64,000 nucleotides of DNA. It comes from Pseudoclavibacter sp. AY1H1 (GTDB lineage Bacteria > Actinomycetota > Actinomycetes > Actinomycetales > Microbacteriaceae). A program made the position numbers and the translations under genes. Location: positions 186,001-250,000 of the forward strand of contig NZ_PSXX01000002.1 in assembly GCF_002931055.1 (NCBI RefSeq). The letters run 5' to 3'. Within the stretch, counting starts at the first letter, position 1; each line of letters opens with the position of its first letter. Positions 18,803 to 28,668 of this stretch are shown here, piece after piece. The notes under the pieces are model-generated. The model made no database searches. It was not told where the DNA came from and saw nothing but the letters and a program-made list of their open reading frames with translations.

Positions 18803-19672
18803 ATGCCCGATCTCTCCACTGCCGCGTCGGCTGCGCCTCGAAGTGCGGAGGTCCGCGAACTCGCAGACGCCGCAACTGCGGCTGACGGTGTCGCCCCGTT
18901 CAACGAGGACACGCTCCTGTCGCTCGGCGAGCGGCGACTGACGGCCATCGACGATGCCGGCAGGCTCATCGCCGCGGCCCTCACGCGGGACCTCGACGAC
19001 GGAACCGTCGAGGGAGAGCTCGTCGTGCATCCGGAGCACCGGCGGCGAGGCCTTGGCGGCGAGCTCTTCGACGCCGTCGCCGCTGAGGGCGAGGCCGCGC
19101 CGGTCTTCTGGGCCCACGGCAACCTGGCGGGCGCCTCCGCGCTCGCCTCCTCCCGTGGCCTCGACGCCGTGCGCACGCTCCTGAAGCTCGGTCGCCCCCT
19201 CACCGCGGCGGACGCCGAGGCGGCGCCATCCCCCGAGGGATACTCGATCTCACCCTTCACCCCCGCCGACGCCGACGACTTCCTGGCCCTGAACGCCATC
19301 GTCTTCCGCAGCCACCCAGAGCAGGGCGCACTCGACTCCCCCGGCCTCCAAGCGCGGCAGTCGACCGACTGGTTCGACGCCGACGACTTCCTCCTGCTGC
19401 GCGACGCCGACGGCACGCTGCTCGGCTACAACTGGCTCAAGCGCGAAGGCGATGAGGTCGAGATCTACGTCGTCGGCGTCGCCCCCCAGGCCGCCGGCCG
19501 CGGGCTCGGCCGAGCGCTCATGCAGGCAGGCCTCGAGCGAATGCACGCGACAGGTGCCAAGCGCACCTCCCTCTACGTCGAAGGCGACAACGACGCCGCA
19601 CTCTCGCTCTACCGCTCTCTCGGCTACGAGCAGCTCTCGATCGACGTGCAGTACCGACGCACCCGTTCATGA
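18803..19672 (+). CDS. mshD: Mycothiol synthase (tandem GNAT acetyltransferase)
   Basis: 289 residues with two GNAT domains. The N-terminal one has VVHPEHRRRGLGGELF (residues 73-88) and the C-terminal one has VGVAPQAAGRGLGRALMQAG and YVEGDNDAALSLYRSLGY. MshD acetylates Cys-GlcN-Ins to give mycothiol, the actinobacterial thiol. AGGAG precedes the ATG. It is co-transcribed with glnR, supporting the assignment. Confidence 0.92.
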   Translation: MPDLSTAASAAPRSAEVRELADAATAADGVAPFNEDTLLSLGERRLTAIDDAGRLIAAALTRDLDDGTVEGELVVHPEHRRRGLGGELFDAVAAEGEAAPVFWAHGNLAGASALASSRGLDAVRTLLKLGRPLTAADAEAAPSPEGYSISPFTPADADDFLALNAIVFRSHPEQGALDSPGLQARQSTDWFDADDFLLLRDADGTLLGYNWLKREGDEVEIYVVGVAPQAAGRGLGRALMQAGLERMHATGAKRTSLYVEGDNDAALSLYRSLGYEQLSIDVQYRRTRS

Positions 19673-19799
19673 TCCGTTCGCGTGACTCTGCTGATCTTCA
19701 CCGGCAGGAACCCCCGATTCCTGCAGGACAGGGACGAACTCCCGCGAGACTCGGACGACAAGACGCCGTTCCTCTCCGCACACCTGGAAGGATGACCGC

Positions 19800-21929
19800 A
19801 TGACTATCGAACTCCGCGCCCCCGAGGCCGGTGCAGACTCGCAGGAGATGCCGCGCAGCCGCTTCGTCGACCGCGAGCTGAGCTGGCTCGCGTTCAACCA
19901 GCGTGTGCTCGAACTCGGCGAGGACCCCTCGACGCCCCTCCTCGAGCGTGCGAACTTCCTCGCCATCTTCTCGTCGAACCTCGACGAGTTCTTCATGGTG
20001 CGAGTCGCGGGCCTCAAGCGCCGCATCGCGACCGGCCTCGCCGTCCCGACCCCCGCGGGAGTTCCGCCGCAGGAGGCGCTCGACACGATCCGCTCGAAGG
20101 CCTACGAGCTGCAGAAGCGGCACGCCGCGATCTTCAACGGCAGCGTGCGCCCGGAGCTCGCCGACCAGGGTATCCACATCGTCAGCTGGGACGAGCTCTC
20201 CGACGCCGAGCGCGTCGAGCTCGGCGACCTCTTCGACGAGCAGATCTTCCCCGTGCTGATGCCGCTCGCCGTCGACCCCGTGCATCCGTTCCCCTACATC
20301 TCGGGCCTCTCCCTCAACATCTCCGTGCGGGTCTACAACCCCCGCAGCGAGAAGGAGGAGTTCGCCCGCCTCAAGGTGCCCCCCGTGCTGCCGCGCTTCT
20401 ACCCGCTGCAGTCCGACCACGGCAAGGCCCGCTTCATCCTCCTCGAGGACCTCATCGCCCAGCACCTCGGGCACGTCTTCCCCGGCATGAAGATCCTCGA
20501 CCACCACGCGTTCCGCCTCACCCGCAACGAGGACATGACGATCGAGGAGGACGAGACCGAGAACCTCCTGCAGGCCCTCGAGAAGGAGCTCCTGCGCCGC
20601 CGCTTCGGCCCGCCCATCCGCCTCGAGGTCTCCAACGACATGGACGACGAGACCCTCGAGCTGCTCATGACGGAGCTCGACATCACCCACAACGAGGTGT
20701 ACGTCCTCCCCGGCCCCCTCGACCTCGGCGGCCTCTTCGCGCTCGGGGCGATCAACCGGCCCGACCTCAAGTACCGGACGCACGTGCCCGTCACCGCAGC
20801 CGCCTTCCGGACGTCCGAGAGCGACGAGAAGGCCGACATGTTCGGCGCCATCGCCCGCCGCGATGTGCTCGTGCAGCATCCATACGAGGCGTTCTCGACG
20901 AGCGTGCAGGCCTTCCTCGAGGTCGCCGCAGCCGACCCGAACGTGCTCGCCATCAAGCAGACCCTGTACCGCACCTCCGGCGACAGCCCCATCGTCAACG
21001 CCCTCATCAAGGCCGCGGAATCGGGCAAGCAGGTGCTGGTCCTCGTCGAGATCAAGGCACGCTTCGACGAGCAGAACAACATCGTCTGGGCTCGCAAGCT
21101 CGAGAAGGCCGGCGTGCACGTCGTCTACGGCACCGTCGGGCTCAAGACCCACTGCAAGCTGCTGCAGGTCATCCGCAAGGAAGACAACGAGCTCAAGATG
21201 TACAACCACATCGGCACCGGCAACTACAACCCGAAGACGAGCCGCATCTACGAGGACCTCGGGCTCTTCACGTGCAACGAGAAGATCTCCCGCGACATCA
21301 CGCGCCTCTTCAACCAGCTCTCCGGCTACGCCATCGAGCGCAAGTTCACGCGCCTCCTCGTCGCCCCCATGCACCTCCGCCCCGGCCTCCTCAACCTCAT
21401 CGACAAGGAGCGCAAGAACGCGCTCGACGGCAAGCCGAGCCGCATCCGCATCAAGGTCAACTCGATGGTCGACGAGGAGATCATCGACGCGCTCTACCGC
21501 GCCAGCCAGGCTGGCGTTCCCGTCGACATCTGGGTGCGCGGCATCTGCGGCCTCCGCCCCGGCGTCCCCGGCCTCAGCGAGACCATCCGAGTGCGCTCCG
21601 TCGTCGGGCGCTACCTCGAGCACTCCCGCATCTTCTGCTTCGCGAACGACGGCGACGAGCGCGTGTTCATCGGCTCAGCCGACATGATGCACCGCAACCT
21701 CGACCGCCGCATCGAAGCGCTCGTGCGCATCACCGACGAGAACCACGCGGCAGACATCGGCGGCATGTTCGACCTCGCGATGGCCGACACCACCGCGACC
21801 TGGCACCTCGGCTCCGACGCCGAGTGGATCCGCCACGCCAGGGACGAGAACGGCGACCGGCTCACCGACCTGCACGACGAGATGATGCGACGCATCAGCA
21901 AGCGTCGCAGGCCGACGACGCTGGCCTAG
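19800..21929 (+). CDS. ppk1: Polyphosphate kinase 1
   Basis: 709 residues covering the full PPK1 architecture: N domain ([20 protein letters not shown]), head, and two PLD-like C domains. The autophosphorylated His is in [11 protein letters not shown] (about His470), followed by the FSTS and [16 protein letters not shown] segments. It makes polyphosphate from ATP. GGAAGGA precedes the ATG. MutT1 follows 4 bp downstream, the mycobacterial ppk1-mutT1 order, and the pst operon lies beyond. Confidence 0.96.
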   Translation: MTIELRAPEAGADSQEMPRSRFVDRELSWLAFNQRVLELGEDPSTPLLERANFLAIFSSNLDEFFMVRVAGLKRRIATGLAVPTPAGVPPQEALDTIRSKAYELQKRHAAIFNGSVRPELADQGIHIVSWDELSDAERVELGDLFDEQIFPVLMPLAVDPVHPFPYISGLSLNISVRVYNPRSEKEEFARLKVPPVLPRFYPLQSDHGKARFILLEDLIAQHLGHVFPGMKILDHHAFRLTRNEDMTIEEDETENLLQALEKELLRRRFGPPIRLEVSNDMDDETLELLMTELDITHNEVYVLPGPLDLGGLFALGAINRPDLKYRTHVPVTAAAFRTSESDEKADMFGAIARRDVLVQHPYEAFSTSVQAFLEVAAADPNVLAIKQTLYRTSGDSPIVNALIKAAESGKQVLVLVEIKARFDEQNNIVWARKLEKAGVHVVYGTVGLKTHCKLLQVIRKEDNELKMYNHIGTGNYNPKTSRIYEDLGLFTCNEKISRDITRLFNQLSGYAIERKFTRLLVAPMHLRPGLLNLIDKERKNALDGKPSRIRIKVNSMVDEEIIDALYRASQAGVPVDIWVRGICGLRPGVPGLSETIRVRSVVGRYLEHSRIFCFANDGDERVFIGSADMMHRNLDRRIEALVRITDENHAADIGGMFDLAMADTTATWHLGSDAEWIRHARDENGDRLTDLHDEMMRRISKRRRPTTLA

Positions 21930-21933
21930 CCGC

Positions 21934-22893
21934 ATGACGATCGACATCCCTGCCGCCTCGCGCACCGTCTACGCGGCAGGCGCTGTGCTGTGGCACGAAG
22001 ATATCGCCGACGACAAGCTCAAGGTGCTCATCATCCACCGCGGGCGGCATGGCGACTACTCCCTCCCCAAGGGCAAGGTCGACCCCGGAGAGACGCTCCC
22101 GGAGACGGCCGCCCGAGAGGTGGAAGAGGAGACCGGCTACCGGGCGACCCTCGGCGCACCCCTCGGGTACGTCGAGTACGTCATGCCGAATGGCAGGCCC
22201 AAGGAGGTGCACTACTGGACCGCCGAGGTCGACGACGCCGCGTACGAGGGGCATGTCTTCGAGCCGAACGACGAGGTCGACGGCATCGACTGGGTATCGC
22301 TCAAGAAGGCCAAGAAGCTCCTCAGCTACGACCGAGACCGCGAAGTGCTCGAGATCTTCGCCGACCGGTACCGGCGCGGGCTGCACCGCACCTTCGCGAT
22401 CCTCGTGCTCCGCCACGCGACGGCCGTGCCCCCGCAGTCGTGGCCGGGCGACGACGACTCGCGCCCCATCACGGCCCGAGGATTGGAGCAGGCAGAGACG
22501 GTCGTGCCCATCCTCCGCTCGTTCGGCCCGGAAGCGGTCATCACCTCGAATGCCGTCCGCTGCCGCTCGACCGTGGCCCCCATCAGCTCACTGCTCGACC
22601 TGACCCCCCAGGTCGAGCGCAGCATCGCCCAGGGCTCGTACACGAAGGACGAGGAAGAGCTCGACGAGGTGGTGCGCAAGCTCATCTCGAGACGGCGCAG
22701 CACGGTCATCTGCAGCCACTCCCCCGTCATGCCCGCCATCATCCGCTCCATCGCCCTGCACACGGCGACGCGCCCGAGCTCCCTCGCGCGCCACGCCATG
22801 CTGTCGACCGGAGAGTGCTCCGTCATCCACGTCCCCGTCAACCACCCGCGAGCGGGCGTCGTCGCGGCGGAGACGCACGGACCGATCACCTGA
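21934..22893 (+). CDS. mutT1: MutT1-type Nudix hydrolase fused to a histidine phosphatase
   Basis: 319 residues. The N-terminal Nudix domain has a complete box at 47-69 (GKVDPGETLPETAAREVEEETG). The C-terminal histidine-phosphatase domain has an LRHATA motif (Arg160, His161) and later CSHSPVMPAI. In mycobacteria this two-domain enzyme hydrolyses 8-oxo-dGTP and diadenosine polyphosphates. The start is 4 bp after the ppk1 stop, so the genes are co-transcribed. Confidence 0.92.
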   Translation: MTIDIPAASRTVYAAGAVLWHEDIADDKLKVLIIHRGRHGDYSLPKGKVDPGETLPETAAREVEEETGYRATLGAPLGYVEYVMPNGRPKEVHYWTAEVDDAAYEGHVFEPNDEVDGIDWVSLKKAKKLLSYDRDREVLEIFADRYRRGLHRTFAILVLRHATAVPPQSWPGDDDSRPITARGLEQAETVVPILRSFGPEAVITSNAVRCRSTVAPISSLLDLTPQVERSIAQGSYTKDEEELDEVVRKLISRRRSTVICSHSPVMPAIIRSIALHTATRPSSLARHAMLSTGECSVIHVPVNHPRAGVVAAETHGPIT

Positions 22894-22930
22894 TCCGCGG
22901 CGGCGGATGCGAGCTCTCGCACCCGCCTCC

Positions 22931-22974
22931 GTTCACCTGCGCGTCACGTCGCGTCCACTTCTCGTCCATACTGA
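22931..22974 (+). promoter_or_regulatory. Candidate PHO box array before pstS-1
   Basis: Four units at exact 11-nt spacing: GTTCACCTGCG (22931), CGTCACGTCGC (22942), GTCCACTTCTC (22953) and GTCCATACTGA (22964). Actinobacterial PhoP/RegX3 sites are 11-nt direct repeats centred on GTTCACC, so this is a likely RegX3 operator, 66-110 bp before the pstS-1 start. Confidence 0.8.
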
Positions 22975-23039
22975 TTCAGGCCCTAGTTCGATCCCGGTCG
23001 ACCCGGGCTCGCCTGACCCCTGATGGCAGAAGGATCTCG

Positions 23040-24122
23040 ATGCACCACTCCCGAGCACTCGCCGCCCTGGCGCTCCTCGCAACCACCGCCCTCGTGACCA
23101 GCGGATGCGCGCTCAACGAGATCTCGGTCAGCAAGGATCCGCGGTCGCAGCACCTCGACGGCGTGCTGAGCGCATCCGGTGCGTCATCGCAGGGCGTCGC
23201 GCAGACGGCCTGGATCGCAGGCTTCTACCCCATCGAGCCGGATGTGCGCGTCAACTACGCGGGCGGCGGCTCCGGCGCGGGCCGCTCCGACTTCCAGAAC
23301 GGCACCTCGGCCTTCATCGGCTCGGACCGCGCGTTCGACATCGACGAAATCGAGGAAGGCCCGTTCCGCGCCTGCGCAGACGGCAGCGACCTCGTCGAGA
23401 TCCCCGCCTACATCTCGCCCATCGCCGTCGCGTTCGCGCTCGAGGGAGTCGACGAGCTGCGACTCGACGCGGCGGCCATCGCCGGCATCTTCTCCGGCGA
23501 CATCGACTCGTGGGATGCCCCGGAGATCGCGGCCCTCAACCCGGACACGGCCCTCCCCGCGCTCGCCATCACGCCCGTGCACCGTTCCGACAAGTCGGGC
23601 ACGACTGGCAACTTCACGGCGTACCTCGATGAGGCAGCTGGCGACGCCTGGAGCTACGGCGAGGTCGACGAGTGGCCCGTGAACAGCGGCGAGGCCGCCC
23701 AGGAGAGCGCAGGCATGCAGCAGGCCCTGCGCGCCAACGGCACGATCGGCTACATGGATGCGTCCGCCGCCGACGGCCTCACGACCGCCTCCGTCGAGAC
23801 GGGCGGCGAGTTCGTGCCGTTCTCGCCAGAAGCGGCCGCCGCGGTTGTCGACAACTCCACCATCGAAACGGGACGCGCTCCGACCGACCTCGCGTTCGAG
23901 CTGAACCGAACGACGCCTGGCGTCTACCCGATCGTGCTCGTCTCGTACCTGATCGGCTGCGCCGAGTACGCCGACAGCTCAGTCGGCACCAACGCCAAGG
24001 CCTACTTCAGCTTCGTCGTGAGCGAGGAAGGCCAGTCAGCCTCTGCAGAGGCCGCCGGCTCCGCTCCCATCTCGGATGCGCTCCGGACGCAGATCGAGCC
24101 CGTCCTGGAGCAGATGAAGTAA
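23040..24122 (+). CDS. pstS: Phosphate-binding lipoprotein PstS (copy 1)
   Basis: 360 residues. The signal peptide has lipobox TSGC (Cys23). Phosphate-site segments are present: SGASSQGVAQTAWIAGF, YAGGGSGAGRSDF, FIGSDRAF and HRSDKSGTTGNFTAYL. It delivers phosphate to PstCA. The ATG at 23040 follows an AGAAGGA ribosome site. A second, similar pstS follows 150 bp later. Confidence 0.95.
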   Translation: MHHSRALAALALLATTALVTSGCALNEISVSKDPRSQHLDGVLSASGASSQGVAQTAWIAGFYPIEPDVRVNYAGGGSGAGRSDFQNGTSAFIGSDRAFDIDEIEEGPFRACADGSDLVEIPAYISPIAVAFALEGVDELRLDAAAIAGIFSGDIDSWDAPEIAALNPDTALPALAITPVHRSDKSGTTGNFTAYLDEAAGDAWSYGEVDEWPVNSGEAAQESAGMQQALRANGTIGYMDASAADGLTTASVETGGEFVPFSPEAAAAVVDNSTIETGRAPTDLAFELNRTTPGVYPIVLVSYLIGCAEYADSSVGTNAKAYFSFVVSEEGQSASAEAAGSAPISDALRTQIEPVLEQMK

Positions 24123-24160
24123 GCGGGAGCGGCAAGAAATCTGCGCGCATTCCCAGCCCG

Positions 24161-24199
24161 TTCACCCCCCGTTCACTTTCCCCGCCCCTCCTCGTCACC
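24161..24199 (+). promoter_or_regulatory. Candidate PHO box before pstS-2
   Basis: Two consecutive 11-nt units GTTCACCCCCC (24161) and GTTCACTTTCC (24172), plus a partial CGTCACC at 24193. They lie 73-111 bp before the pstS-2 start and match the RegX3/PhoP repeat pattern also found before pstS-1. Confidence 0.8.
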
Positions 24200-24271
24200 C
24201 TTCGCGCATAGCGTCACCGACGGATCGCAACTGATCCCAAGGAATGTCACCTGTCCCCGAAGGGAAACTCC

Positions 24272-25369
24272 ATGAAGTTCACGCGAGTAGGCGCATCGGT
24301 CGCCATGGCCGCAATCGCCGCACTCACGCTTGCGGCTTGCGCCAGCAACGAGCCAACCGCAGCAGAGCCGGGAACCGCAGTTGAAGGTGAAGCGCAGCTC
24401 ACGGGCACCCTCGCCGCGTCCGGCGCATCGTCGCAGGGCACCGCACAGACCTCCTGGATCGCCGGCTTCGCCGCCGTCCAGCCGAACATCCAGATCAACT
24501 ACGCCGGCGGCGGCTCCGGCGCCGGCCGCACCGACTTCACGAACGGCACCTCGGCCTTCATCGGCTCCGACCGCGCCTTCAAGATGGAAGAGATCGAGGC
24601 AGGCGGCTTCGGCAACTGCGTCGACGGCACCGACCTCGTCGAGATCCCCGCCTACATCTCCCCCATCGCCGTCGCGTTCAACGTCGAGGGCGTCGACTCG
24701 CTCAACCTCGACCCCGCGACCCTCGCCAAGATCTTCAAGGGCGAGATCACCAACTGGAACGCCCCCGAGATCGCCGCGCTCAACGCCGGCGTCACGTTCC
24801 CCGACCTCGCCATCACGCCGGTCCACCGCTCCGACACGTCCGGCACGACGGGCAACTTCACGTCGTACCTCGTCGAAGCTGCCCCCGACGTGTGGACCTT
24901 CGAGGACAGCGACGACTGGCCCATCTCGGGCGGTGAAGGCGCCCAGGAGACCCCCGGTGTCCAGCAGGCACTGACCTCCGGCAACGGCACCATCGGCTAC
25001 CTCGACGCATCCGCCGCCGGTGACCTCAGCACGGCAGCGATCCAGACGGGCTCCGAGTTCGTCGAGCTCTCCCCCGAGGCGGCAGCCGCCGTCGTCGACA
25101 ACTCCACGCTCGAGGAAGGCCGCGCCGCGACCGACCTCTCGTTCGAGCTCGACCGCTCCGCCGAAGGCGTCTACCCGATCGTCCTCGTGTCGTACCTCAT
25201 CGGCTGCGCCGAGTACACCGACCCCACTGTCGGCGCCAACGTCAAGGCCTACTTCGACTACGTGATCAGCCCTGAGGCACAGGATGCGGCCGCCGAGAAC
25301 GCGGGCTCCGCGCCCATCTCGGACGACCTCCGCACCCAGGCCCAGGCCGCGGTCGACGCCATCAAGTAG
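24272..25369 (+). CDS. pstS: Phosphate-binding lipoprotein PstS (copy 2)
   Basis: 365 residues with lipobox LAAC (Cys23) and the same phosphate-site segments as copy 1 (SGASSQGTAQTSWIAGF, HRSDTSGTTGNFTSYL). The two copies are clearly homologous over their whole mature length, pointing to tandem duplication. This copy is adjacent to pstC, so it is the operon's primary binding protein. It has its own PHO-type repeats upstream and a hairpin between it and pstC. Confidence 0.95.
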   Translation: MKFTRVGASVAMAAIAALTLAACASNEPTAAEPGTAVEGEAQLTGTLAASGASSQGTAQTSWIAGFAAVQPNIQINYAGGGSGAGRTDFTNGTSAFIGSDRAFKMEEIEAGGFGNCVDGTDLVEIPAYISPIAVAFNVEGVDSLNLDPATLAKIFKGEITNWNAPEIAALNAGVTFPDLAITPVHRSDTSGTTGNFTSYLVEAAPDVWTFEDSDDWPISGGEGAQETPGVQQALTSGNGTIGYLDASAAGDLSTAAIQTGSEFVELSPEAAAAVVDNSTLEEGRAATDLSFELDRSAEGVYPIVLVSYLIGCAEYTDPTVGANVKAYFDYVISPEAQDAAAENAGSAPISDDLRTQAQAAVDAIK

Positions 25370-25395
25370 TCCGCGAGCACCGAAGATCCGTTTCA

Positions 25396-25430
25396 GCCCG
25401 GTGCCGTGCTGTGAAAGCATGGCACCGGGC
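25396..25430 (+). terminator. Hairpin between pstS-2 and pstC
   Basis: GCCCGGTGCC pairs with GGCACCGGGC; five more pairs (one a G-T wobble) extend the stem to 15 bp around a GTGAA loop. It sits 27 bp after the pstS-2 stop. Its position suggests partial termination or 3'-end protection, which would give more PstS than channel subunits. Confidence 0.65.
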
Positions 25431-25493
25431 GATTCGGCTCTCATCCGCCGCTCGCCTCGTTCCACCCAATTGACTTAGGGAAACCCTCAGCAG

Positions 25494-26483
25494 ATGACTG
25501 CAGAACTCGCCCCAGACGCGGGCACATCGGTGAAGGCGAAGTCGCGCCCGGGCGACCGCGTCTTCAGCTTCCTCTCGACGTTCTCCGGATCGCTCATCCT
25601 CGCGATCCTCGCCGCCGTGTTCTTCTTCCTGCTCTTCCAGGGGCTCCCAGCTTTCTTCCCTGATGCGGCCGAGAACAGCCACTTCGTCGCCGGAGCGACC
25701 AACCTCGCCGAGCCGGAAGCCGAAGGCAACTTCTTCTGGTACGTGCTGCCGCTCATCTTCGGAACGCTCTGGGCCTCGCTGCTCGCGCTTCTCATGGCCG
25801 TGCCCGTCGCCATCGGCGTCGCGCTCTTCATCACGCACTACGCGTCGCGCAAGCTCGCCGCCCCCCTCGGCTACGTCATCGACCTCCTCGCCGCCGTCCC
25901 CTCGGTCGTCTTCGGCCTCTGGGGTGCAACCGTGCTCGGCCCGTTCGTGCAGCCGTTCTACGTGTGGCTCAACGAGAACCTCTCCTGGCTCCCCTTCTTC
26001 CAGGGCCAGGTGTCGGCCACGGGCCGCACCATCCTGACGGCCGCCATCGTGCTCGCCGTCATGGTGCTCCCCATCGTCACCGCCCTCACCCGCGAGGTCT
26101 TCCTCCAGACGCCGCGACTCCACGAAGAGGCATCGCTCGCCCTCGGCGCAACGCGCTGGGAGATGGTCAAGATGGCCGTCCTGCCCTTCGCACGCGGCGG
26201 AATGGTCTCCTCCATCATGCTCGGCCTCGGCCGCGCCCTCGGCGAGACGATGGCCGTCGCCATGGTCCTCTCCGCGACCGGCGTGATCACCTTCCAGCTG
26301 ACGTCGAACACCAACCCGTCGACGATCGCCGCCAACATCGCCCTCTCCTTCCCGGAAGCGTCGAACCTCGACATCAACGTGCTCATCGCATCCGGTCTCG
26401 TGCTCTTCGCCATCACCCTCCTCGTGAACTCCCTCGCACGATGGATCGTGAGCCGCCGCAAGGAATTCTCAGGAGCCAACTGA
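25494..26483 (+). CDS. pstC: Phosphate ABC transporter permease PstC
   Basis: 329 residues with six membrane helices and the permease-coupling EAA-type loop EEASLALGATRWEMVKMAVLP. A periplasmic loop precedes the core (SHFVAGATNLAEPEAEGNFFW). It forms the channel with PstA. Its stop overlaps the pstA start by 1 bp (TGATG). Confidence 0.95.
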   Translation: MTAELAPDAGTSVKAKSRPGDRVFSFLSTFSGSLILAILAAVFFFLLFQGLPAFFPDAAENSHFVAGATNLAEPEAEGNFFWYVLPLIFGTLWASLLALLMAVPVAIGVALFITHYASRKLAAPLGYVIDLLAAVPSVVFGLWGATVLGPFVQPFYVWLNENLSWLPFFQGQVSATGRTILTAAIVLAVMVLPIVTALTREVFLQTPRLHEEASLALGATRWEMVKMAVLPFARGGMVSSIMLGLGRALGETMAVAMVLSATGVITFQLTSNTNPSTIAANIALSFPEASNLDINVLIASGLVLFAITLLVNSLARWIVSRRKEFSGAN

Positions 26484-27595
26484 TGACGTCAACATTGCAG
26501 AAACCAGCCCAGAACCAGACGTCTCCCGAGATGATCAACCCGCTCACTCACGGCCGCCTCCCCAAGTGGGGCCCGTACGCGATCCTCGTCGGCGGCTTCG
26601 CGCTCTCCGCAGTGATCACCCTGCTCCTCGCGGCAGGCGGCGGCGAGTTCAACTGGACCGGCTTCGCCGTCCTCGGCGCGATCTTCTATATCGCCGGCCA
26701 GTGGATCATCGCCCGCATCATCGAGGGCCCCCGCCAGGCCACGAACCGCTTCGTCACCTCGCTCGTCACCGCCGCGTTCGTGCTCGCCCTCGTGCCGCTG
26801 CTCTCCCTGCTCTTCACCCTCGTCGCGAACGGGCTCGCCCGCTTCGACATGACGTTCTTCACCTCCTCGATGGTCGGCGTCGTGACGGAAGGCGGCGGAG
26901 GCATCCACGCCATCGTCGGAACCCTCCTCATCACGCTCGTCGCGACCCTCATCTCCGTGCCGATCGGGCTCTTCACCTCGATCTACCTCGTCGAATACGG
27001 CAAGGGGCGCCTCTCCAAGGCCATCAACTTCTTCGTGGATGTCATGACCGGCGTCCCGTCGATCGTCGCCGGCCTCTTCGCCTACACGATGATCATGCTC
27101 ATCCTGCAGACGCTCGGCATCCCCCTCACCAACGTGCGCACCGGACTCGCGGGCTCCATCGCCCTCACCGTGCTCATGATCCCCACCGTCGTGCGCTCCT
27201 CGGAGGAGATGATCCGCCTCGTCCCCAACGAGCTCCGCGAAGCCTCATACGCGCTCGGCGTGCCGAAGTGGCTCACGATCTCCAAGGTCGTGCTCCCCAC
27301 CGCACTCGCCGGCATCACGACAGGCGTCATGCTCGCCATCTCCCGCGTCATCGGAGAGAGCGCGCCGCTGCTCATCGCCGCCGGCTTCAACATCTACATG
27401 AACTACAACATGACGCAGGGCGCCATGATGAGCCTCCCCGTCTTCGTCTACCGCTCCTACACGCAGCAGGTCGGAGCCGGCGCCGAGAACATGCTCAACC
27501 TCGCCTGGACAGGCGCACTCGTCCTCCTCATCATCGTCATGCTGCTCAACCTCGTCGCACGCATGATCACCAAGCTCTTCGCCCCCAAGGGCTAA
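26483..27595 (+). CDS. pstA: Phosphate ABC transporter permease PstA
   Basis: 370 residues with six to eight membrane helices and the EAA loop EASYALGVPKWLTISKVVLPTAL. It pairs with PstC to import phosphate. The reading frame is open far upstream, but the ATG at 26483 is chosen from the TGATG junction with pstC and AGGAG at 26471-26475. Confidence 0.95.
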   Translation: MTSTLQKPAQNQTSPEMINPLTHGRLPKWGPYAILVGGFALSAVITLLLAAGGGEFNWTGFAVLGAIFYIAGQWIIARIIEGPRQATNRFVTSLVTAAFVLALVPLLSLLFTLVANGLARFDMTFFTSSMVGVVTEGGGGIHAIVGTLLITLVATLISVPIGLFTSIYLVEYGKGRLSKAINFFVDVMTGVPSIVAGLFAYTMIMLILQTLGIPLTNVRTGLAGSIALTVLMIPTVVRSSEEMIRLVPNELREASYALGVPKWLTISKVVLPTALAGITTGVMLAISRVIGESAPLLIAAGFNIYMNYNMTQGAMMSLPVFVYRSYTQQVGAGAENMLNLAWTGALVLLIIVMLLNLVARMITKLFAPKG

Positions 27596-27642
27596 CCGGT
27601 CAGACTGACCAGGCCGACCAGCCAGGAAGTTAGGGAAACACA

Positions 27643-28422
27643 GTGTCCAAGCGCATCGAAGTCAACGACCTCAACGTCTACTACGACAAGTTCAAGGCCG
27701 TCGAAGACGTCTCCATGGTCATCGAACCCCGCAGCGTCACCGCCTTCATCGGCCCATCCGGCTGCGGCAAGTCGACGTTCCTCCGCACGCTCAACCGCAT
27801 GCACGAGGTCATCCCGAAGGCGTGGGTCGACGGTGAGGTCCTCATCGACGGCAACAACCTCTACGGCCCCGGCGTCGACCCCGTCCTCGTTCGTCGCCAG
27901 GTCGGCATGGTCTTCCAGCGCCCGAACCCGTTCCCGACGATGTCGATCCGCGAGAACGTGCTCGCCGGCGTGAAGCTCAACAACACGAAGATCTCCAAGA
28001 GCGACGCCGACGCCCTCGTCGAGAAGTCGCTGCAGGGAGCCAACCTGTGGAAGGAGGTCAAGGACCGCCTCGACCTCCCCGGCTCCGGCCTCTCCGGCGG
28101 ACAGCAGCAGCGTCTCTGCATCGCCCGCGCCATCGCCGTCTCCCCCGACGTGCTGCTCATGGACGAGCCCTGCTCGGCCCTCGACCCGATCTCGACGCTC
28201 GCGATCGAGGACCTCATCGAGGACCTCAAGACCGAGTACACGATCGTTATCGTGACCCACAACATGCAGCAGGCATCGCGTGTCTCCGACAAGACGGCGT
28301 TCTTTAACATCGCCGGCACCGGCATGCCGGGCAAGCTCATCGAGTACGACACGACGAAGACGATCTTCGAGAACCCGTCCGTCCAGGCGACGGAGGACTA
28401 CGTGTCGGGCCGCTTCGGCTAG
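27643..28422 (+). CDS. pstB: Phosphate ABC transporter ATPase PstB
   Basis: 259 residues from GTG. Walker [10 protein letters not shown] (37-45), signature LSGGQQQR, Walker [14 protein letters not shown] and the switch His in VTHNMQQA are all present. It energises PstCA. A GGAAGTTAGGGA leader lies upstream. It is the last gene of the pst operon and is followed by a hairpin. Confidence 0.97.
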   Translation: MSKRIEVNDLNVYYDKFKAVEDVSMVIEPRSVTAFIGPSGCGKSTFLRTLNRMHEVIPKAWVDGEVLIDGNNLYGPGVDPVLVRRQVGMVFQRPNPFPTMSIRENVLAGVKLNNTKISKSDADALVEKSLQGANLWKEVKDRLDLPGSGLSGGQQQRLCIARAIAVSPDVLLMDEPCSALDPISTLAIEDLIEDLKTEYTIVIVTHNMQQASRVSDKTAFFNIAGTGMPGKLIEYDTTKTIFENPSVQATEDYVSGRFG

Positions 28423-28447
28423 ACCCGCACTCCCCCGATCCACGACT

Positions 28448-28476
28448 GCGGCCCCGGCGTTCATCGCCGGGGCCGC
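28448..28476 (+). terminator. Terminator of the pst operon
   Basis: A 12-bp GC stem (GCGGCCCCGGCG and its complement) with a TTCAT loop, 26 bp after the pstB stop. No T-run follows. Confidence 0.72.
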
Positions 28477-28523
28477 CGCCGTCGTGCTCGGCATCCGCGC
28501 GGGCGCGCGGGCGCGGCGTGCGG

Positions 28524-28559
28524 GCAGCGCGAGCAGCGCGAGCAGCGCGAGCAGCTGCG
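28524..28559. repeat. 9-bp tandem repeat GCAGCGCGA
   Basis: Three perfect copies of GCAGCGCGA (28524-28550) followed by a decayed copy. First of several simple repeats in the gene-free block after pstB. Confidence 0.9.
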
Positions 28560-28620
28560 CCTGCACCTGCACCTGCACCTGCACCTGCACCGGCACCGGC
28601 ACCGGCACCGGCATCGGCGT
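28555..28620. repeat. 6-bp tandem repeat CTGCAC then CGGCAC
   Basis: Eleven hexamers in phase: one CTGCGC, five CTGCAC, three CGGCAC, one CGGCAT and one CGGCGT. A microsatellite that could change copy number by slippage. No start codon or coding signal accompanies it. Confidence 0.92.
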
Positions 28621-28668
28621 GCATCCTCCGGGCTCGACGCACCCTCGTCGCGCGTCTCTCGCCACGTC

